Positions 33,702-43,268 of a stretch of DNA of 64,000 nt are shown here, piece by piece (position 1 is the first letter of the stretch; each line of letters starts with the position of its first letter). A model generated the notes under the pieces. That model saw only the letters and a list, made by a program, of their open reading frames with translations. It was not told where the DNA came from and made no database searches. Origin of the DNA: Devosia sp. FKR38 (GTDB lineage Bacteria > Pseudomonadota > Alphaproteobacteria > Rhizobiales > Devosiaceae); NCBI RefSeq assembly GCF_005222805.1, contig NZ_STGC01000002.1:137836-201835 (forward strand). The letters are read 5' to 3'. Made by a program: the position numbers and the translations under genes.

Positions 33702-34682
33702 ATGAAACTGCTCTTTGCCGCTGCCGCTATGCTGGCAGGCCTGCTGGCTGGCCCCGCCCTTGGCCAGGACACCCGTACCTTCGCGGCCGGCAACGGCACG
33801 GTCACGGTGCCGGTGCATCCGCTGCGCATCGTCTCGCTGCACGATCTCAGCATCACCCTGCCGCTGGTCGAATTCGGCGCGACCGAGCGGGTTGTCGGCA
33901 GCCACGGGCGGCTCGAGGAAGACAATGTGCCCTATATCCGCGGCGCCAAGGAGCTCTACGAGACCAGCTTTGAGAATACCGACATCGCCTTTCTCGGCGT
34001 GTTCGGCGAAATCGACCTCGAGCGGATCGCCGGACTTGAGCCCGACCTGATCATCGGGCGCCTGGGCAATGACGATGCGCTGCTGGCCAATCTGGAAAAG
34101 CTGGCGCCGACCGTGCTGCTCGACCAGCAGAAGCTCGGCTTTTTCGGCAGCATGCAGGCCGTCGCTGACCTGGCCGGCGTGCTGCCCGACTATGAGCGGC
34201 AATTGGCCCGCTACCAGGCCGAGATCGCCGAGTTCAAGCGCCTGGTGCCCCATGCCGCCGACATTTCGGTGGCGATCCTGCAGCCCTGGCCCGAGGACGG
34301 CTATATCGCCGCCAACAAGCAGTATTATGCACTGTCACAGGTGGCCCTCGATGCCGGCTTGTCGATGCCGCCGTTGATTGCCGGGCTCGATGAGCCCTCG
34401 CTCGACATGAGCCCGGAACTGCTGCCCGAGGTCGATGCCGACTTCATCCTCACCTCCTATGAGGGCCTCTATCCCGGCCAGCGCAGTCCCGACGAGATCC
34501 GCGCGGCCTTCGAGACGCTGGTCCCCGGCTATTGCCAGGTGCTCTCGGCCTGCCGGAACAACCAGATGATCTTTGTCGCGCGCACGCCGATCTATTCATC
34601 CTCGTTCCGCTCTCTGACCACGGCTTACCAGCTCCTGCTGACCCATATTGCCGGCCGCGGCTTCGTCCCGCTGGCCCAATGA
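33702..34682 (+). CDS. Siderophore-type periplasmic binding protein 1
   Basis: About 326 residues. Signal peptide MKLLFAAAAMLAGLLAGPALGQ. PLRIVSLHDLSITLPLVEFG near residue 36 and LEPDLIIGRLGNDD near residue 110 follow the class III binding-protein pattern of siderophore and B12 receptors. Two cysteines six residues apart near the C-terminus (YCQVLSAC) are shared with the next gene and may form a disulfide. AAGGA lies 10 bases before the ATG at 33702; a TTG at 33699 is an alternative. The protein is a paralogue of its downstream neighbour. Confidence 0.9.
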   Translation: MKLLFAAAAMLAGLLAGPALGQDTRTFAAGNGTVTVPVHPLRIVSLHDLSITLPLVEFGATERVVGSHGRLEEDNVPYIRGAKELYETSFENTDIAFLGVFGEIDLERIAGLEPDLIIGRLGNDDALLANLEKLAPTVLLDQQKLGFFGSMQAVADLAGVLPDYERQLARYQAEIAEFKRLVPHAADISVAILQPWPEDGYIAANKQYYALSQVALDAGLSMPPLIAGLDEPSLDMSPELLPEVDADFILTSYEGLYPGQRSPDEIRAAFETLVPGYCQVLSACRNNQMIFVARTPIYSSSFRSLTTAYQLLLTHIAGRGFVPLAQ

Positions 34683-34706
34683 TCCATTTTTCGGAGACCT
34701 AGACCC

Positions 34707-35663
34707 ATGAAGCGCCTCCTTTTTGCCCTTGCCATCGCCCTGCTGGCCATCGCCCCCGCTATCGCGCAGCAGACCCGCACCATCACCGATCTTGCTGGCC
34801 GTTCGGTGGAGATCCCCGCCAAGCCGCTGCGCATCGTCTCGCTGCACGATCTGTCGATCACCATTCCGCTGATCGAACTGGGGGTGTTCCCGGTGGGCAG
34901 CCATGGCCGCACCACCGAAGGGGGCGCCCCATTCATTCGCTCCAGTGCCGTGCTGACGGGCGTCGATTTCGACAACTCCGATATCAAGTTCGTTGGCAAT
35001 AACCCCGCCGACATCGAAGCGATCTCGGCCCTGCAGCCCGATCTGATCCTGACGACCGACTGGCAGGGCACGCCGGTTGACCAGCTTGAAAAAATTGCCC
35101 CCACCGTCGTCATCCGCGACGGCGCAAGCCTGTTTGAGACCTATGACTTGCTGGCCGACATCACGGGCACGCAGGACCGGATGGGTTTCCTCAAGGCGCG
35201 CTATGACGGCCAGATCGCGCAGATCAAGCGGCTGATCGATACTGCGGGCATCACCACCTCCATCATCCAGGGCAATGACGGCACGTTCTACGTCGAACAC
35301 ACCTATGGCACGCTCGGCCAGGTGCTGCGCGACGCGGGCTTCAAGTTCCCCGCCATCGTCGATGCCATTCCCGAAGGCGGCGAGCTCTATGTACCGGCCG
35401 AACAGCTGCCCGAACTGGATGCCGACTTCGTCTTTGCCACCTATCGCACCGATACGCTCGAGACGCCGGCCACCGCGACAGAACGGCTCAATGCCGTGGT
35501 GCCCGATTTCTGCCAGTATCTGACGGCCTGCCAGCACAACCAGCTGATCATCATCCCGCGCGAGGAGGCCTCGTCCAACTCGTTCTACGCCCTTGGCGCG
35601 ATCAGCTACATGATCATCGCCACCATTTCGGGCCGGGACTTCGTGCCGTTCCAGGCCAAGTAG
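34707..35663 (+). CDS. Siderophore-type periplasmic binding protein 2
   Basis: 318 residues with signal peptide MKRLLFALAIALLAIAPAIAQ. It parallels binding protein 1 along the whole length: PLRIVSLHDLSITIPLIELG, GSHGR, LQPDLILTTDWQG, LPELDADFVFATY and FCQYLTAC with the same cysteine pair. The two genes probably arose by tandem duplication and have diverged, which suggests two ligands for one importer. 24 bases separate them. Confidence 0.9.
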   Translation: MKRLLFALAIALLAIAPAIAQQTRTITDLAGRSVEIPAKPLRIVSLHDLSITIPLIELGVFPVGSHGRTTEGGAPFIRSSAVLTGVDFDNSDIKFVGNNPADIEAISALQPDLILTTDWQGTPVDQLEKIAPTVVIRDGASLFETYDLLADITGTQDRMGFLKARYDGQIAQIKRLIDTAGITTSIIQGNDGTFYVEHTYGTLGQVLRDAGFKFPAIVDAIPEGGELYVPAEQLPELDADFVFATYRTDTLETPATATERLNAVVPDFCQYLTACQHNQLIIIPREEASSNSFYALGAISYMIIATISGRDFVPFQAK

Positions 35664-35674
35664 GGCGGTGCAGC

Positions 35675-36574
35675 ATGAGCAAGCACGTCTTCTGCAGAAC
35701 GCTGGCGCTGGAGCGGGGCGAGCCCCTTGCGGGGACTGGCCACCTCAGCCCGCGCTTTCTGATGCTGGCCTGGCCCAAGGGGAAATGGCGCGTCCCGCGG
35801 TTTGAGTCTGTCGACATGAGCCCGGCCTTGGGCGAGGCGATCCGTGACGCGATGCAGTCGCAGGTCACGGACAATTCGGTGGTGCTGGTCGAGGGCAGTC
35901 CCGGCCAGGCACTGCCCACGCTGCTGGCCTATCCGGAGGGCCGCTCATACGTCCCAGGCAACGAGGCGGAAACCGTAGCCCTGATCAAGGCCTGGACGAC
36001 TGGAGAGCCGCTGCCCGGGCCGGTCGACGACCGCATCACCATCCTCTGCTGCACCGATGCCAAGCGCGACGCCTGCTGCGCGCGTTTTGGCTTTGCCACC
36101 TTCAAGGCGCTGGTGGCAGCGGCCGATCCCGCCCGGTTCAACGTGCTGCAATGTACTCATCTGGGCGGTTGCCGCTTCGCGGCGTCCCTTATTGTTCTGC
36201 CGGCTGGTCAACGCTATGGCCGGCTTGAGCCAACCGACGTACCTGGCTTCCTGGGCGCGCTGGAGAAGGGCGAGGTCTATCTGCCGGCCTCGCGCGGCAA
36301 TCCGCATCTGGACGAGCCAGCGCAGGCCGCTGAGCTGGCCGCGATGCGCTGGGGGGCGGAGCGGGGGCAGGCCCAGGCGTCCACCCGGCTCGAAGGACGT
36401 CACGAAACCGACGCGGACCACATCGTCTTCAGCGCCAGCTCTGGCGAATATCGCCTGTCGGTGACCGTCGCCGCCAAGGTGTTCAGCATCGATGGCGCTT
36501 GCAGCGGCATCGATATCGAACCACCAGAGCGTGAAAAACGCTGGTTTGCTACCAGTGTCGTCACTCAAGAATAG
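35675..36574 (+). CDS. Sucrase/ferredoxin-like (thioredoxin-like [2Fe-2S]) protein
   Basis: 299 residues. The core around residues 125-190 reads ILCCTDAKRDACCARFGFATFKAL and then CTHLGGCRFAASLIVLPAGQRYGRL, the pattern of the Suc_Fer-like family, whose cysteines are thought to bind a [2Fe-2S] cluster in a thioredoxin-like fold. At the position where relatives usually have His or Asp (GGHRFA/GGDRFA) this one has Cys. No signal peptide, so cytoplasmic. It starts 11 bases after binding protein 2 and ends the iron-regulated operon, so a role in reducing imported ferric siderophore is a reasonable inference; no such role is established for the family. Confidence 0.82.
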   Translation: MSKHVFCRTLALERGEPLAGTGHLSPRFLMLAWPKGKWRVPRFESVDMSPALGEAIRDAMQSQVTDNSVVLVEGSPGQALPTLLAYPEGRSYVPGNEAETVALIKAWTTGEPLPGPVDDRITILCCTDAKRDACCARFGFATFKALVAAADPARFNVLQCTHLGGCRFAASLIVLPAGQRYGRLEPTDVPGFLGALEKGEVYLPASRGNPHLDEPAQAAELAAMRWGAERGQAQASTRLEGRHETDADHIVFSASSGEYRLSVTVAAKVFSIDGACSGIDIEPPEREKRWFATSVVTQE

Positions 36575-36777
36575 CCGGTGCGCACAAGCCAGCGGACCTT
36601 GCCGGGCCAGGTGCAGAAGAGCTGCAAGCTGATCCAATTCCGGCGATACCACGAACCGCACAGACTTTATTGCTCTCGAGCAGTCGACACCGCAGCCTGA
36701 ACAACCCATTGGGGCGGATTGCTGAAAGATCGCTGATCGGCAGCGACATGACGGCTTGCTAGCTGGCTAGAGAAATA

Positions 36778-36854
36778 TGGCGCGCCCTAAGAGATTCGAA
36801 CTCCTGACCCCCAGATTCGTAGTCTGGTGCTCTATCCAGCTGAGCTAAGGGCGC
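36778..36854 (-). tRNA. tRNA-Arg (anticodon ACG)
   Basis: 77 bases on the minus strand. Acceptor arms GCGCCCT and AGGGCGC pair fully; the discriminator is G and CCA is encoded (36780-36778). The anticodon arm has CCAGA/TCTGG around the loop CTACGAA, giving anticodon ACG (arginine, CGN codons, first base probably inosine). The T arm carries GTTCGAATC. Confidence 0.97.
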
Positions 36855-36976
36855 GCACGGCCGTCTCGGACGGCAGCGTTCAGAAGCAGGGAACGTGTCC
36901 CGCTGACTGAAGCGGCGCCACCCATACAGGGGCCTTTTCCGATTGGCAAGCGTGCATGACAGTTTTTCTCCAGCCG

Positions 36977-38407
36977 TCAGGTTTTCAACAGCAGACTGGC
37001 TGGCAGGAAGAGATCGAACTGGGTGCCGACAGGCGGATCGACAAAGCTGAGGCGCCCGCCATGGGCCTGGGTGAGCTCGCGGGCGATGGCCAGGCCCAGG
37101 CCGGTGCCGCCGGAGCGGGCCGAGCCCTCGAAGGCGACAAACAGGTTGTCGCGGGCGCGTGGCGGCAGGCCGGGCCCGTTGTCGGCCACCGCGATGGTGA
37201 CGCCCAGCGGCGTCTGCTCGACAGTGACGGTGACCTTGGGGTCGGTGACCTTGGCGCCGGCGGACTCGAGTGCCTCGCGGGCATTCTTGAGCAGGTTGAG
37301 CAGCACGCGGCCCATCTGCACGGCATCGATATTGAGCACCAGGCCACCTGGCACCGCATTGGTGAAGGCGATGGCGGGATGGCCGGAAAGGCGCGCGTCA
37401 AAGGCTGCCTCTTCCACCAGCCCGCGCAGCAGCACCGGCGCCAGCTCGGGCGGCACAGCGGTTTCGCGGCCATAGTCGAGCACCGACTGGGCAAAGCCGA
37501 TGGCGCGATCGAGCGTGGTCACCAGGCGCGGCGCCAGGCGCTGCACATTGGGATCGTCGAGCGTGGCCACCTGATCAGAGAGCAATTGCGCCGAGGTCAG
37601 GGTGTTGCGCAGGTCGTGGTTGATCTTGGCGACGGCCAGGCCGAGGTCGGCCAGATGGCGGCGCTGACGCAGCAGGGAGAAAATGTCGGTCTCCATGGCG
37701 GCCAGTTCGCGCTCGGCAATGCCGATTTCGTCGCGGCGCTGCGAGGGCGTGATGATCAGGCTGGCGTTCTCGGGCGCGCGGCGGAAGGCCAGCATGTTCT
37801 GCGTCAGGCGCCGCACCGGCTGGATTAGCAGCACACTGGCCAACAGGTACAGCGCCAGCGCGGTCAGGATGGCCAGCACCAGCGAGACCAACACGATCTG
37901 CACCGAGTAGCGCACCAGGTCCTCGCGCAGCGGCCGCTCGGGCATCAACAGCTCGACCATGGTCTGGTCGAGATCGCCGGGGCCGACAATGCGCAGCGTG
38001 CGGCCAGGGGCGGCAAAGAGCGTGTCGAAAGCGCCCAGAATCAGCGTGGGCATGTCGCGGTTGCGCATGTCAGCCGTGACCACTTCCTCAGGAGTCACCG
38101 GGTCAGCCAGTTCGATCAGCTGGCTCTGGCCCTCGCGGCGATAGACGATGGCATAGGCGCCCGCCGAGGTCAGCAGCCGGTCGGTCAGGTTGCGCGGCAG
38201 GGCCATGACATCGGGCACGGCATCGAGGACGCGGGCACCGACCACGCCGACGCGCAGGCGGTCATCAAGCCAATTGGCGCGATAGCTGGCCAGCGAGGGG
38301 AGATAGACCACCACTTCGACAAGGAGAATCACCGCGCTGATCGTGGCGATGAGCTTGATCGACAGACCCGAGAACAGACTAGGCAACACGCGGCGTTTGG
38401 TTGGCAT
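36977..38407 (-). CDS. Membrane sensor histidine kinase
   Basis: 476 residues. Two membrane spans (about 17-37 and 168-192) flank a periplasmic sensor domain of about 130 residues. A HAMP segment (about 190-245) follows. The HisKA region carries KINHDLRNTLTSAQLL near residue 262, the phosphoacceptor His being in NHDLRN. The ATPase domain has LLNLLKNAREALE (N box), DNGPGLP (G1), and GGTGLGLAIARELTQAHGG (G2). No response regulator is adjacent on either side. The signal is unknown. Confidence 0.92.
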   Translation of the reverse strand: MPTKRRVLPSLFSGLSIKLIATISAVILLVEVVVYLPSLASYRANWLDDRLRVGVVGARVLDAVPDVMALPRNLTDRLLTSAGAYAIVYRREGQSQLIELADPVTPEEVVTADMRNRDMPTLILGAFDTLFAAPGRTLRIVGPGDLDQTMVELLMPERPLREDLVRYSVQIVLVSLVLAILTALALYLLASVLLIQPVRRLTQNMLAFRRAPENASLIITPSQRRDEIGIAERELAAMETDIFSLLRQRRHLADLGLAVAKINHDLRNTLTSAQLLSDQVATLDDPNVQRLAPRLVTTLDRAIGFAQSVLDYGRETAVPPELAPVLLRGLVEEAAFDARLSGHPAIAFTNAVPGGLVLNIDAVQMGRVLLNLLKNAREALESAGAKVTDPKVTVTVEQTPLGVTIAVADNGPGLPPRARDNLFVAFEGSARSGGTGLGLAIARELTQAHGGRLSFVDPPVGTQFDLFLPASLLLKT

Positions 38408-38462
38408 GGCCTGACAATACAGGCAAATCCGGCCGCTGCGTAAGTCCCCGACCGCAGGGAAT

Positions 38463-39893
38463 TCAGCGGCGCAGCTGACTCAGGCGGGCGCGCAATGCGG
38501 CCAGGCCAGTTGGCTTGCGGCCGGCGCGATCCTGCCAGCCGATATCGATGAGCACGCTGGCCGGACTATCGGGCGGCAGGGCGAGATCGGCCAGGTCAGC
38601 GGCCGCGCCACGCCGGGCCATGGTCATGGCGATGGCGGCCACTACCGTTTCGGCGCCGTCCCCCAACATGGCGCCGCCCAGGATGGTACCCTTGGCATCG
38701 ACAATCAGGCTGGCGGTGCCCAGCGGGCGTCCGGTGGCACGGGCGGCAATGGATTCGGCCAGATTGGCGCGCCGCACGCCCTGTCCCGGGCGCAGCGCGG
38801 CGCCGGTCTGCACCATGCCCGTCTGGGCCAGTGGCGGGCTGGTGCGGATGGTCCGCGGGCCGCCCCAAGCGGCGCTGTTCGGCTCCGGTTGGCCGAGGAG
38901 CCGCAGGAGCAGCGCCTGCAGTTGGCTCTGTGCCTGGGCCGGGTCATGAATGCCGGCGGCGCCACCGATGGCCGAAATCTGGGGATTGCTGCTGCGCCCA
39001 TCTGGGCCAAGCTGGATCAGGCCGGGATGGGCGCGGTCGGCGCGCAGGCGCGCCTGGGCCAAGAGCGCGGCATCATGCTCGGGCACATGGCCCATGGCGA
39101 CCAGCAGATGGGAAATATCAAGCGTGCCAGGGGTCCCGTCGGCGTGCTGCAGGGTGATGCCGGTGCCCTGGCTGCGCGGCTGAATGGCGGTGACGCTGGC
39201 GCCATCGAGAATGCGGACGCCTTCGTCGACCAGGCTCGTCAGCAGCATGGCTACCAATTCGCGGTCAAAACCTGCCAGCAGCGGCCCCTGGGGCACCAGG
39301 GTGACCTCGGCGCCGAGCCGGGCATAGGCCTGGGCCAGTTCCATTGCTTCGGGCGTGCCGCCCAGCACCAGCAGATGGCTGAGCTTGCGCATATTGTCGA
39401 GAATAGTATCGGGCGTGAAATAGGCGACTGCGTCGAGGCCCGGCAGATCGGGCAGCAGGGGACGCGCCCCGGTGGCCAGCACAAAATGGCGGGCCGCCAC
39501 CTGCGCCTCGCCGACCTTGAGCCCCTTGCGGCCGATAAAGGAGGCCGGCCCTTCGAGCTTGATGACGCCCAGGGCCGCGAGGCGCTCGGGCGTGGTTTCG
39601 GGCGCCATATCGGCGGCCAGGGCTGCCGCGCGCTCGCCGATGGCACGGAAATTGGGCTTGGGCTCGGCGGTGGGAATACCCAATGCCGCCGCGCTGCGGA
39701 TGGCCTCAGCACGATTGGCGCTGGCGATGAACGCGGCGCGTTGCATGGCGCCCTGGGGACTGTCGCCTGGCACGGGCGTGCCCAGATCGACCAATGCCAC
39801 ACTCAATCCGGCCTCGCGCGCCCGCAGGGCCAGCGTCAGGCCCAGCGCGCCTGCGCCGATGATGCAGAGATCGGGCTTGTGGAGATCGGCCAT
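38463..39893 (-). CDS. Dihydrolipoamide dehydrogenase-like flavoprotein lacking redox cysteines
   Basis: About 476 residues. FAD-binding LCIIGAGALGLTLALRAREAGLSVALVD is at the N-terminus, NAD-binding LLVLGGTPEAMELAQAYARLGAEVTLV near residue 175, and a C-terminal interface domain is present. At the site where this family has the GGTCxNxGCxP disulfide, the sequence is GTPVPGDSPQGAMQRAAFI, with no cysteine; the C-terminal His-Glu pair is also not evident. Flavin and nucleotide may bind, but classic disulfide chemistry cannot occur. I used ATG 39893; an upstream ATG at 39953 only adds low-complexity sequence. Confidence 0.85.
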   Translation of the reverse strand: MADLHKPDLCIIGAGALGLTLALRAREAGLSVALVDLGTPVPGDSPQGAMQRAAFIASANRAEAIRSAAALGIPTAEPKPNFRAIGERAAALAADMAPETTPERLAALGVIKLEGPASFIGRKGLKVGEAQVAARHFVLATGARPLLPDLPGLDAVAYFTPDTILDNMRKLSHLLVLGGTPEAMELAQAYARLGAEVTLVPQGPLLAGFDRELVAMLLTSLVDEGVRILDGASVTAIQPRSQGTGITLQHADGTPGTLDISHLLVAMGHVPEHDAALLAQARLRADRAHPGLIQLGPDGRSSNPQISAIGGAAGIHDPAQAQSQLQALLLRLLGQPEPNSAAWGGPRTIRTSPPLAQTGMVQTGAALRPGQGVRRANLAESIAARATGRPLGTASLIVDAKGTILGGAMLGDGAETVVAAIAMTMARRGAAADLADLALPPDSPASVLIDIGWQDRAGRKPTGLAALRARLSQLRR

Positions 39894-39989
39894 GGCTGCC
39901 AATGGCTGGAGAACGATAGCTGGACTTATGCGGCGATCCCGCGCAGAAAACAACGGGGCATGGCAGGCACGGAACTATGGCTTGGCGCG

Positions 39990-40018
39990 TTGACTTGGCG
40001 TCGAGTTTTCCCTATAGA
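39990..40018 (+). promoter_or_regulatory. Strong sigma-70-type promoter for rpmH-rnpA
   Basis: TTGACT at 39990-39995 and TATAGA at 40013-40018 are separated by exactly 17 bases, one of the best housekeeping promoter matches in the window. Transcription should start near 40025, giving a leader of about 98 bases before rpmH. Confidence 0.85.
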
Positions 40019-40122
40019 CGCCACCAACCCGCACCGTGGGCGCCCAGCGCTTGATGTGTGTCCGATATTCTTGCTCATGAGCAGCCCATCCAGAGGAACC
40101 GTGCACCGCGCGGTTTGATGAC

Positions 40123-40257
40123 ATGAAACGTACTTATCAGCCGTCCCAGCTCGTGCGTGCCCGCCGCCACGGTTTCCGTGCCCGTATGGCCACCAAGGAC
40201 GGCCGTGCGATCATCAACCGTCGCCGCCGCGACGGCCGCAAGAAGCTCACGGCCTAA
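40123..40257 (+). CDS. rpmH: Ribosomal protein L34
   Basis: 44 residues, [18 protein letters not shown]... then [21 protein letters not shown], the unmistakable bL34 sequence, very rich in Arg and Lys. A component of the large ribosomal subunit. It lies 14 bases before rnpA, the universal pairing, and about 98 bases downstream of a strong promoter start. Confidence 0.98.
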   Translation: MKRTYQPSQLVRARRHGFRARMATKDGRAIINRRRRDGRKKLTA

Positions 40258-40271
40258 GGCCGCCTGGCCGG

Positions 40272-40676
40272 ATGACGGCCAATGCGCCAAAGCCTGACGC
40301 CCTGCGTCGGCTGACCAAGCGTTCCCAGTTTCAAAGGGCTGCCCGGGGCAATCGCGCCGGGCGCTCTGCGTTTGGGCTGCAGGTGGTGCCAGCGCCCCTG
40401 CCCGACCCGGGGATCGGCTTTACCGTCACCAAGAAGACGGGCAATTCTCCCGAACGCAACCGCATAAAACGACGTCTTCGCGCCGCTGTGACAGCTTGCG
40501 CGCGTGACTTTATGCCCGCCCACGACTATGTGCTGGTCGGACGGCGCGAAGCGCTGAGCGAACCCTTTGCCAAACTGGTTGCCGATCTGGAGGCCTTGAT
40601 CGTGCGTGTGCACGCCCCCAGATCGTCTGACCAGCGACACTCTTCCGGCCGCGGCCCACGGAAACCGAACCCATGA
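40272..40676 (+). CDS. rnpA: Ribonuclease P protein component
   Basis: 134 residues. RLTKRSQFQRAARGNRAGRSAFGLQVV at the N-terminus and the RNA-binding signature GNSPERNRIKRRLRAAV near residue 57 (RNR motif) identify RnpA, the protein partner of the tRNA 5'-processing ribozyme. The C-terminal tail is Arg- and Pro-rich. The stop overlaps the yidC start (ATGA). Confidence 0.97.
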   Translation: MTANAPKPDALRRLTKRSQFQRAARGNRAGRSAFGLQVVPAPLPDPGIGFTVTKKTGNSPERNRIKRRLRAAVTACARDFMPAHDYVLVGRREALSEPFAKLVADLEALIVRVHAPRSSDQRHSSGRGPRKPNP

Positions 40677-42520
40677 ACGACAATCGCAATGTGATCCTGG
40701 CCATCGTGCTGAGCATGCTCGTGCTGTTTGGCTGGCAGTTCTTCATTGCCGGGCCCCGCATGGAACAGGCCCAGCAGCAGGCTGAACTGGCGGCAGAGCA
40801 GGCCAAGACCGAGGCTGCGCTGGCCACCCCGGCGACCAGCACGGGCGATGCCGCCGTGGCTGCCGGCACACCGGGCGCCGTGGCCACCGACGGCTCGCCC
40901 GTCTATGCCGACCGCGCTACCGCCATTGCCGCCACCAGCCGCGTCACCATCGACACGCCGGACCTGGAAGGCTCGATCAACCTGACCGGCGCGCGGCTGG
41001 ATGATCTCGAGCTCAAGCAGTATCGCGAGACGGTCGACCCGACCTCGCCGATCATCACGCTGCTGACGCCTGCCGGCGCGCCCAATGCCTATTTCGCCGA
41101 ACAGGGCTGGGTGCCCGCCAGCGGCACCGCTGTGGTGGTGCCTGACAGCAAGAGCGTCTGGACCATCGAAGGCGACGCCACCGCGCTGACCGCGGCGACG
41201 CCGGTCACCCTGCGCTGGGACAATGGCCAGGGCCTGATCTTCCGCCGCACCTTCAGCGTGGACGATTATTACCTGTTTACCATCGACCAGTCGGTCGAGA
41301 ATACCGGCACGGGCGATGTGGCGCTGTTCCCCTATGCCCGCGTGGCGCGCCATGGCACGCCCAAGGTCGCCAATTTCTTCATCCAGCACGAAGGCCCCCA
41401 TGGCGTGCTGGGTTCGAACAACATGGTGTCCAAGAAGTATACGGACCTGCAGAAGGACCAGCAGGCCCGCTTTGACAACACCACCGGCTGGCTGGGCTTT
41501 TCGGACAAATACTGGGCCACCGCCGTGCTGCCCAAGCCCAATACCACGATCAATGCGCTGTTCTCCTGGAAGAACACCGGCAGCTATGACGACTACCAGA
41601 CCAGCTTTGTCGAGACCACGCCGGTGGTCATCGCCGCTGGTAGCACGGTGACGCATCAGAGCTATCTGTTTGCCGGCGCCAAGGAAGAAGCCGTCATCAA
41701 TGGCTACCAGCAGAAATATGGTTTTGACCGCATCGACCTGCTGATCGACTGGGGCTGGTTTAGCTTCCTGACCAAGCCGATGTACTACCTGCTGACGTTC
41801 CTCAATGGCCTGATCGGCAATTTTGGTCTGGCTGTGCTGGCCGTGACGGTGATCGTCAAGGCGCTGTTCTTCCCGCTGGCCAGCCGCTCCTATGCGTCCA
41901 TGGCCGCCATGCGCCGCGTGCAGCCGGAGATGAAGGCGATCCAGGAGCGTCTCAAGGACGACCGGGCGGCCCAGCAGCAGGCCATGATGGAGCTGTACAA
42001 GAAGGAAAAGATCAATCCGCTCAGCGGTTGCTGGCCGGTGCTGATCCAGATCCCGGTGTTCTTTGCGCTCTATACAGTTATCTTTATCAGCCTGGACATG
42101 CGCCATGCGCCGTTCTTTGGCTGGATCCAAGATCTGGCGGCGCCCGATCCGACCAATATCTTCACCCTGTTCGGCCTGATCCCCTGGGATCCGACCGCGC
42201 TGCCCTTGATCGGCGGCTTCCTGCATCTGGGCGTGTGGCCCGTCATCATGGGCATCACCATGTGGGTGCAGATGAAGCTCAACCCGCCGCCGCCGGATCC
42301 GACCCAGGCGATGATCTTCAACTGGATGCCGGTGATCTTCACCTTCATGCTGGGCACCTTCCCGGCGGGTCTGGTGATCTACTGGGCCTGGAACAACACC
42401 CTGTCGGTCACCCAGCAGTATTTCATCATGAAGCGCCACGGCGCCGAAGTGGACCTGCTCGGCAATATCTTGAGCGCTTTCGGTCGCAAGCCCAAGGCGA
42501 GCGAACCGACCAAGCCCTGA
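40673..42520 (+). CDS. yidC: Membrane protein insertase YidC
   Basis: 615 residues. An N-terminal span ([24 protein letters not shown]) is followed by an Ala-rich linker and a large periplasmic beta domain (about 85-345). The conserved insertase core has about five spans, including [43 protein letters not shown] and [24 protein letters not shown]. It inserts membrane proteins with or without SecYEG. ATGA-coupled to rnpA; a hairpin separates it from engB. Confidence 0.98.
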   Translation: MNDNRNVILAIVLSMLVLFGWQFFIAGPRMEQAQQQAELAAEQAKTEAALATPATSTGDAAVAAGTPGAVATDGSPVYADRATAIAATSRVTIDTPDLEGSINLTGARLDDLELKQYRETVDPTSPIITLLTPAGAPNAYFAEQGWVPASGTAVVVPDSKSVWTIEGDATALTAATPVTLRWDNGQGLIFRRTFSVDDYYLFTIDQSVENTGTGDVALFPYARVARHGTPKVANFFIQHEGPHGVLGSNNMVSKKYTDLQKDQQARFDNTTGWLGFSDKYWATAVLPKPNTTINALFSWKNTGSYDDYQTSFVETTPVVIAAGSTVTHQSYLFAGAKEEAVINGYQQKYGFDRIDLLIDWGWFSFLTKPMYYLLTFLNGLIGNFGLAVLAVTVIVKALFFPLASRSYASMAAMRRVQPEMKAIQERLKDDRAAQQQAMMELYKKEKINPLSGCWPVLIQIPVFFALYTVIFISLDMRHAPFFGWIQDLAAPDPTNIFTLFGLIPWDPTALPLIGGFLHLGVWPVIMGITMWVQMKLNPPPPDPTQAMIFNWMPVIFTFMLGTFPAGLVIYWAWNNTLSVTQQYFIMKRHGAEVDLLGNILSAFGRKPKASEPTKP

Positions 42521-42549
42521 TCGCACGATCCGATCAGTCCAATTTCCTG

Positions 42550-42571
42550 CCCGCCGGCCCTGCCCGGCGGG
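42550..42571 (+). terminator. Hairpin between yidC and engB
   Basis: CCCGCCGG at 42550-42557 and CCGGCGGG at 42564-42571 form an 8-bp stem with a 6-base loop, 30 bases after yidC. The T-run after it is poor (CTCATTGTTTG), so partial termination or attenuation is more likely than a full stop. Confidence 0.55.
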
Positions 42572-42596
42572 CTCATTGTTTGAAGGCGAGCCCAAG

Positions 42597-43241
42597 ATGA
42601 GCACAATCGACTATGCCCCCGAGATGATCGAGCGCGGTCGGCTGCTGTTTGCGCGGCCGTTCCTGTTCACCAAGGGCTGCGTCAGCATCGCCGACCTGCC
42701 GCCGATGGATCGCGTCGAGATCGCCTTTGCCGGGCGATCCAATGTTGGCAAGTCGAGCCTGATCAATGCCCTGTGCGGCACATCGGGCCTGGCGCGCACC
42801 TCCAACACCCCCGGCCGCACACAGGAGCTCAATATCTTTGAGAGCCAGAGCGAGAGCCTGCGCGTGGTCGATATGCCTGGCTATGGCTATGCAAGGGCGC
42901 CTGAAGACAAGGTGCGGGCCTGGACCAAGCTGATCCACCGCTATCTGACCGGTCGCGCCACGCTGCGCCGGGTCTATGTGCTGGTTGATGGCCGCCATGG
43001 CCCCAAGGACAATGACCTGACGGTGATGAACGAGCTCGACAAGGCCGCAGTGAGCTACCAGGTGGTGCTGACCAAGGCCGACAAGCCGAGCAAGGAAGAA
43101 CTCGATGGCGTGATTGCCGCCACCCAGGCCGCCATTCTCAAGCGCCCGGCAGCGCATCCGCATGTGATCCAGACCTCGTCGGTCAAGGGCGAAGGCCTCA
43201 AGGAACTGCGCACCGAGATCGCCATGCTGCTCGAGAGCTGA
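42597..43241 (+). CDS. engB: Ribosome biogenesis GTPase EngB/YihA
   Basis: About 214 residues. GTPase motifs: G1 GRSNVGKS near residue 45, G2/G3 region [11 protein letters not shown] and DMPGYGYA, G4 TKAD near residue 165, and G5 TSSVKGEG. It is essential for 50S subunit assembly in most bacteria. ATG 42597 is preceded by GAAGG at about 10 bases; a TTG seven codons upstream is less likely. Last gene of the rpmH-rnpA-yidC-engB block; a strong terminator follows. Confidence 0.97.
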   Translation: MSTIDYAPEMIERGRLLFARPFLFTKGCVSIADLPPMDRVEIAFAGRSNVGKSSLINALCGTSGLARTSNTPGRTQELNIFESQSESLRVVDMPGYGYARAPEDKVRAWTKLIHRYLTGRATLRRVYVLVDGRHGPKDNDLTVMNELDKAAVSYQVVLTKADKPSKEELDGVIAATQAAILKRPAAHPHVIQTSSVKGEGLKELRTEIAMLLES

Positions 43242-43268
43242 CCAAAAACCCTCAGGGACTGAACAGCA

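Noticed and set aside
40526-42604. 692-codon minus-strand open frame opposite yidC
   Set aside because: Antisense of an unmistakable yidC, with no recognisable domains.
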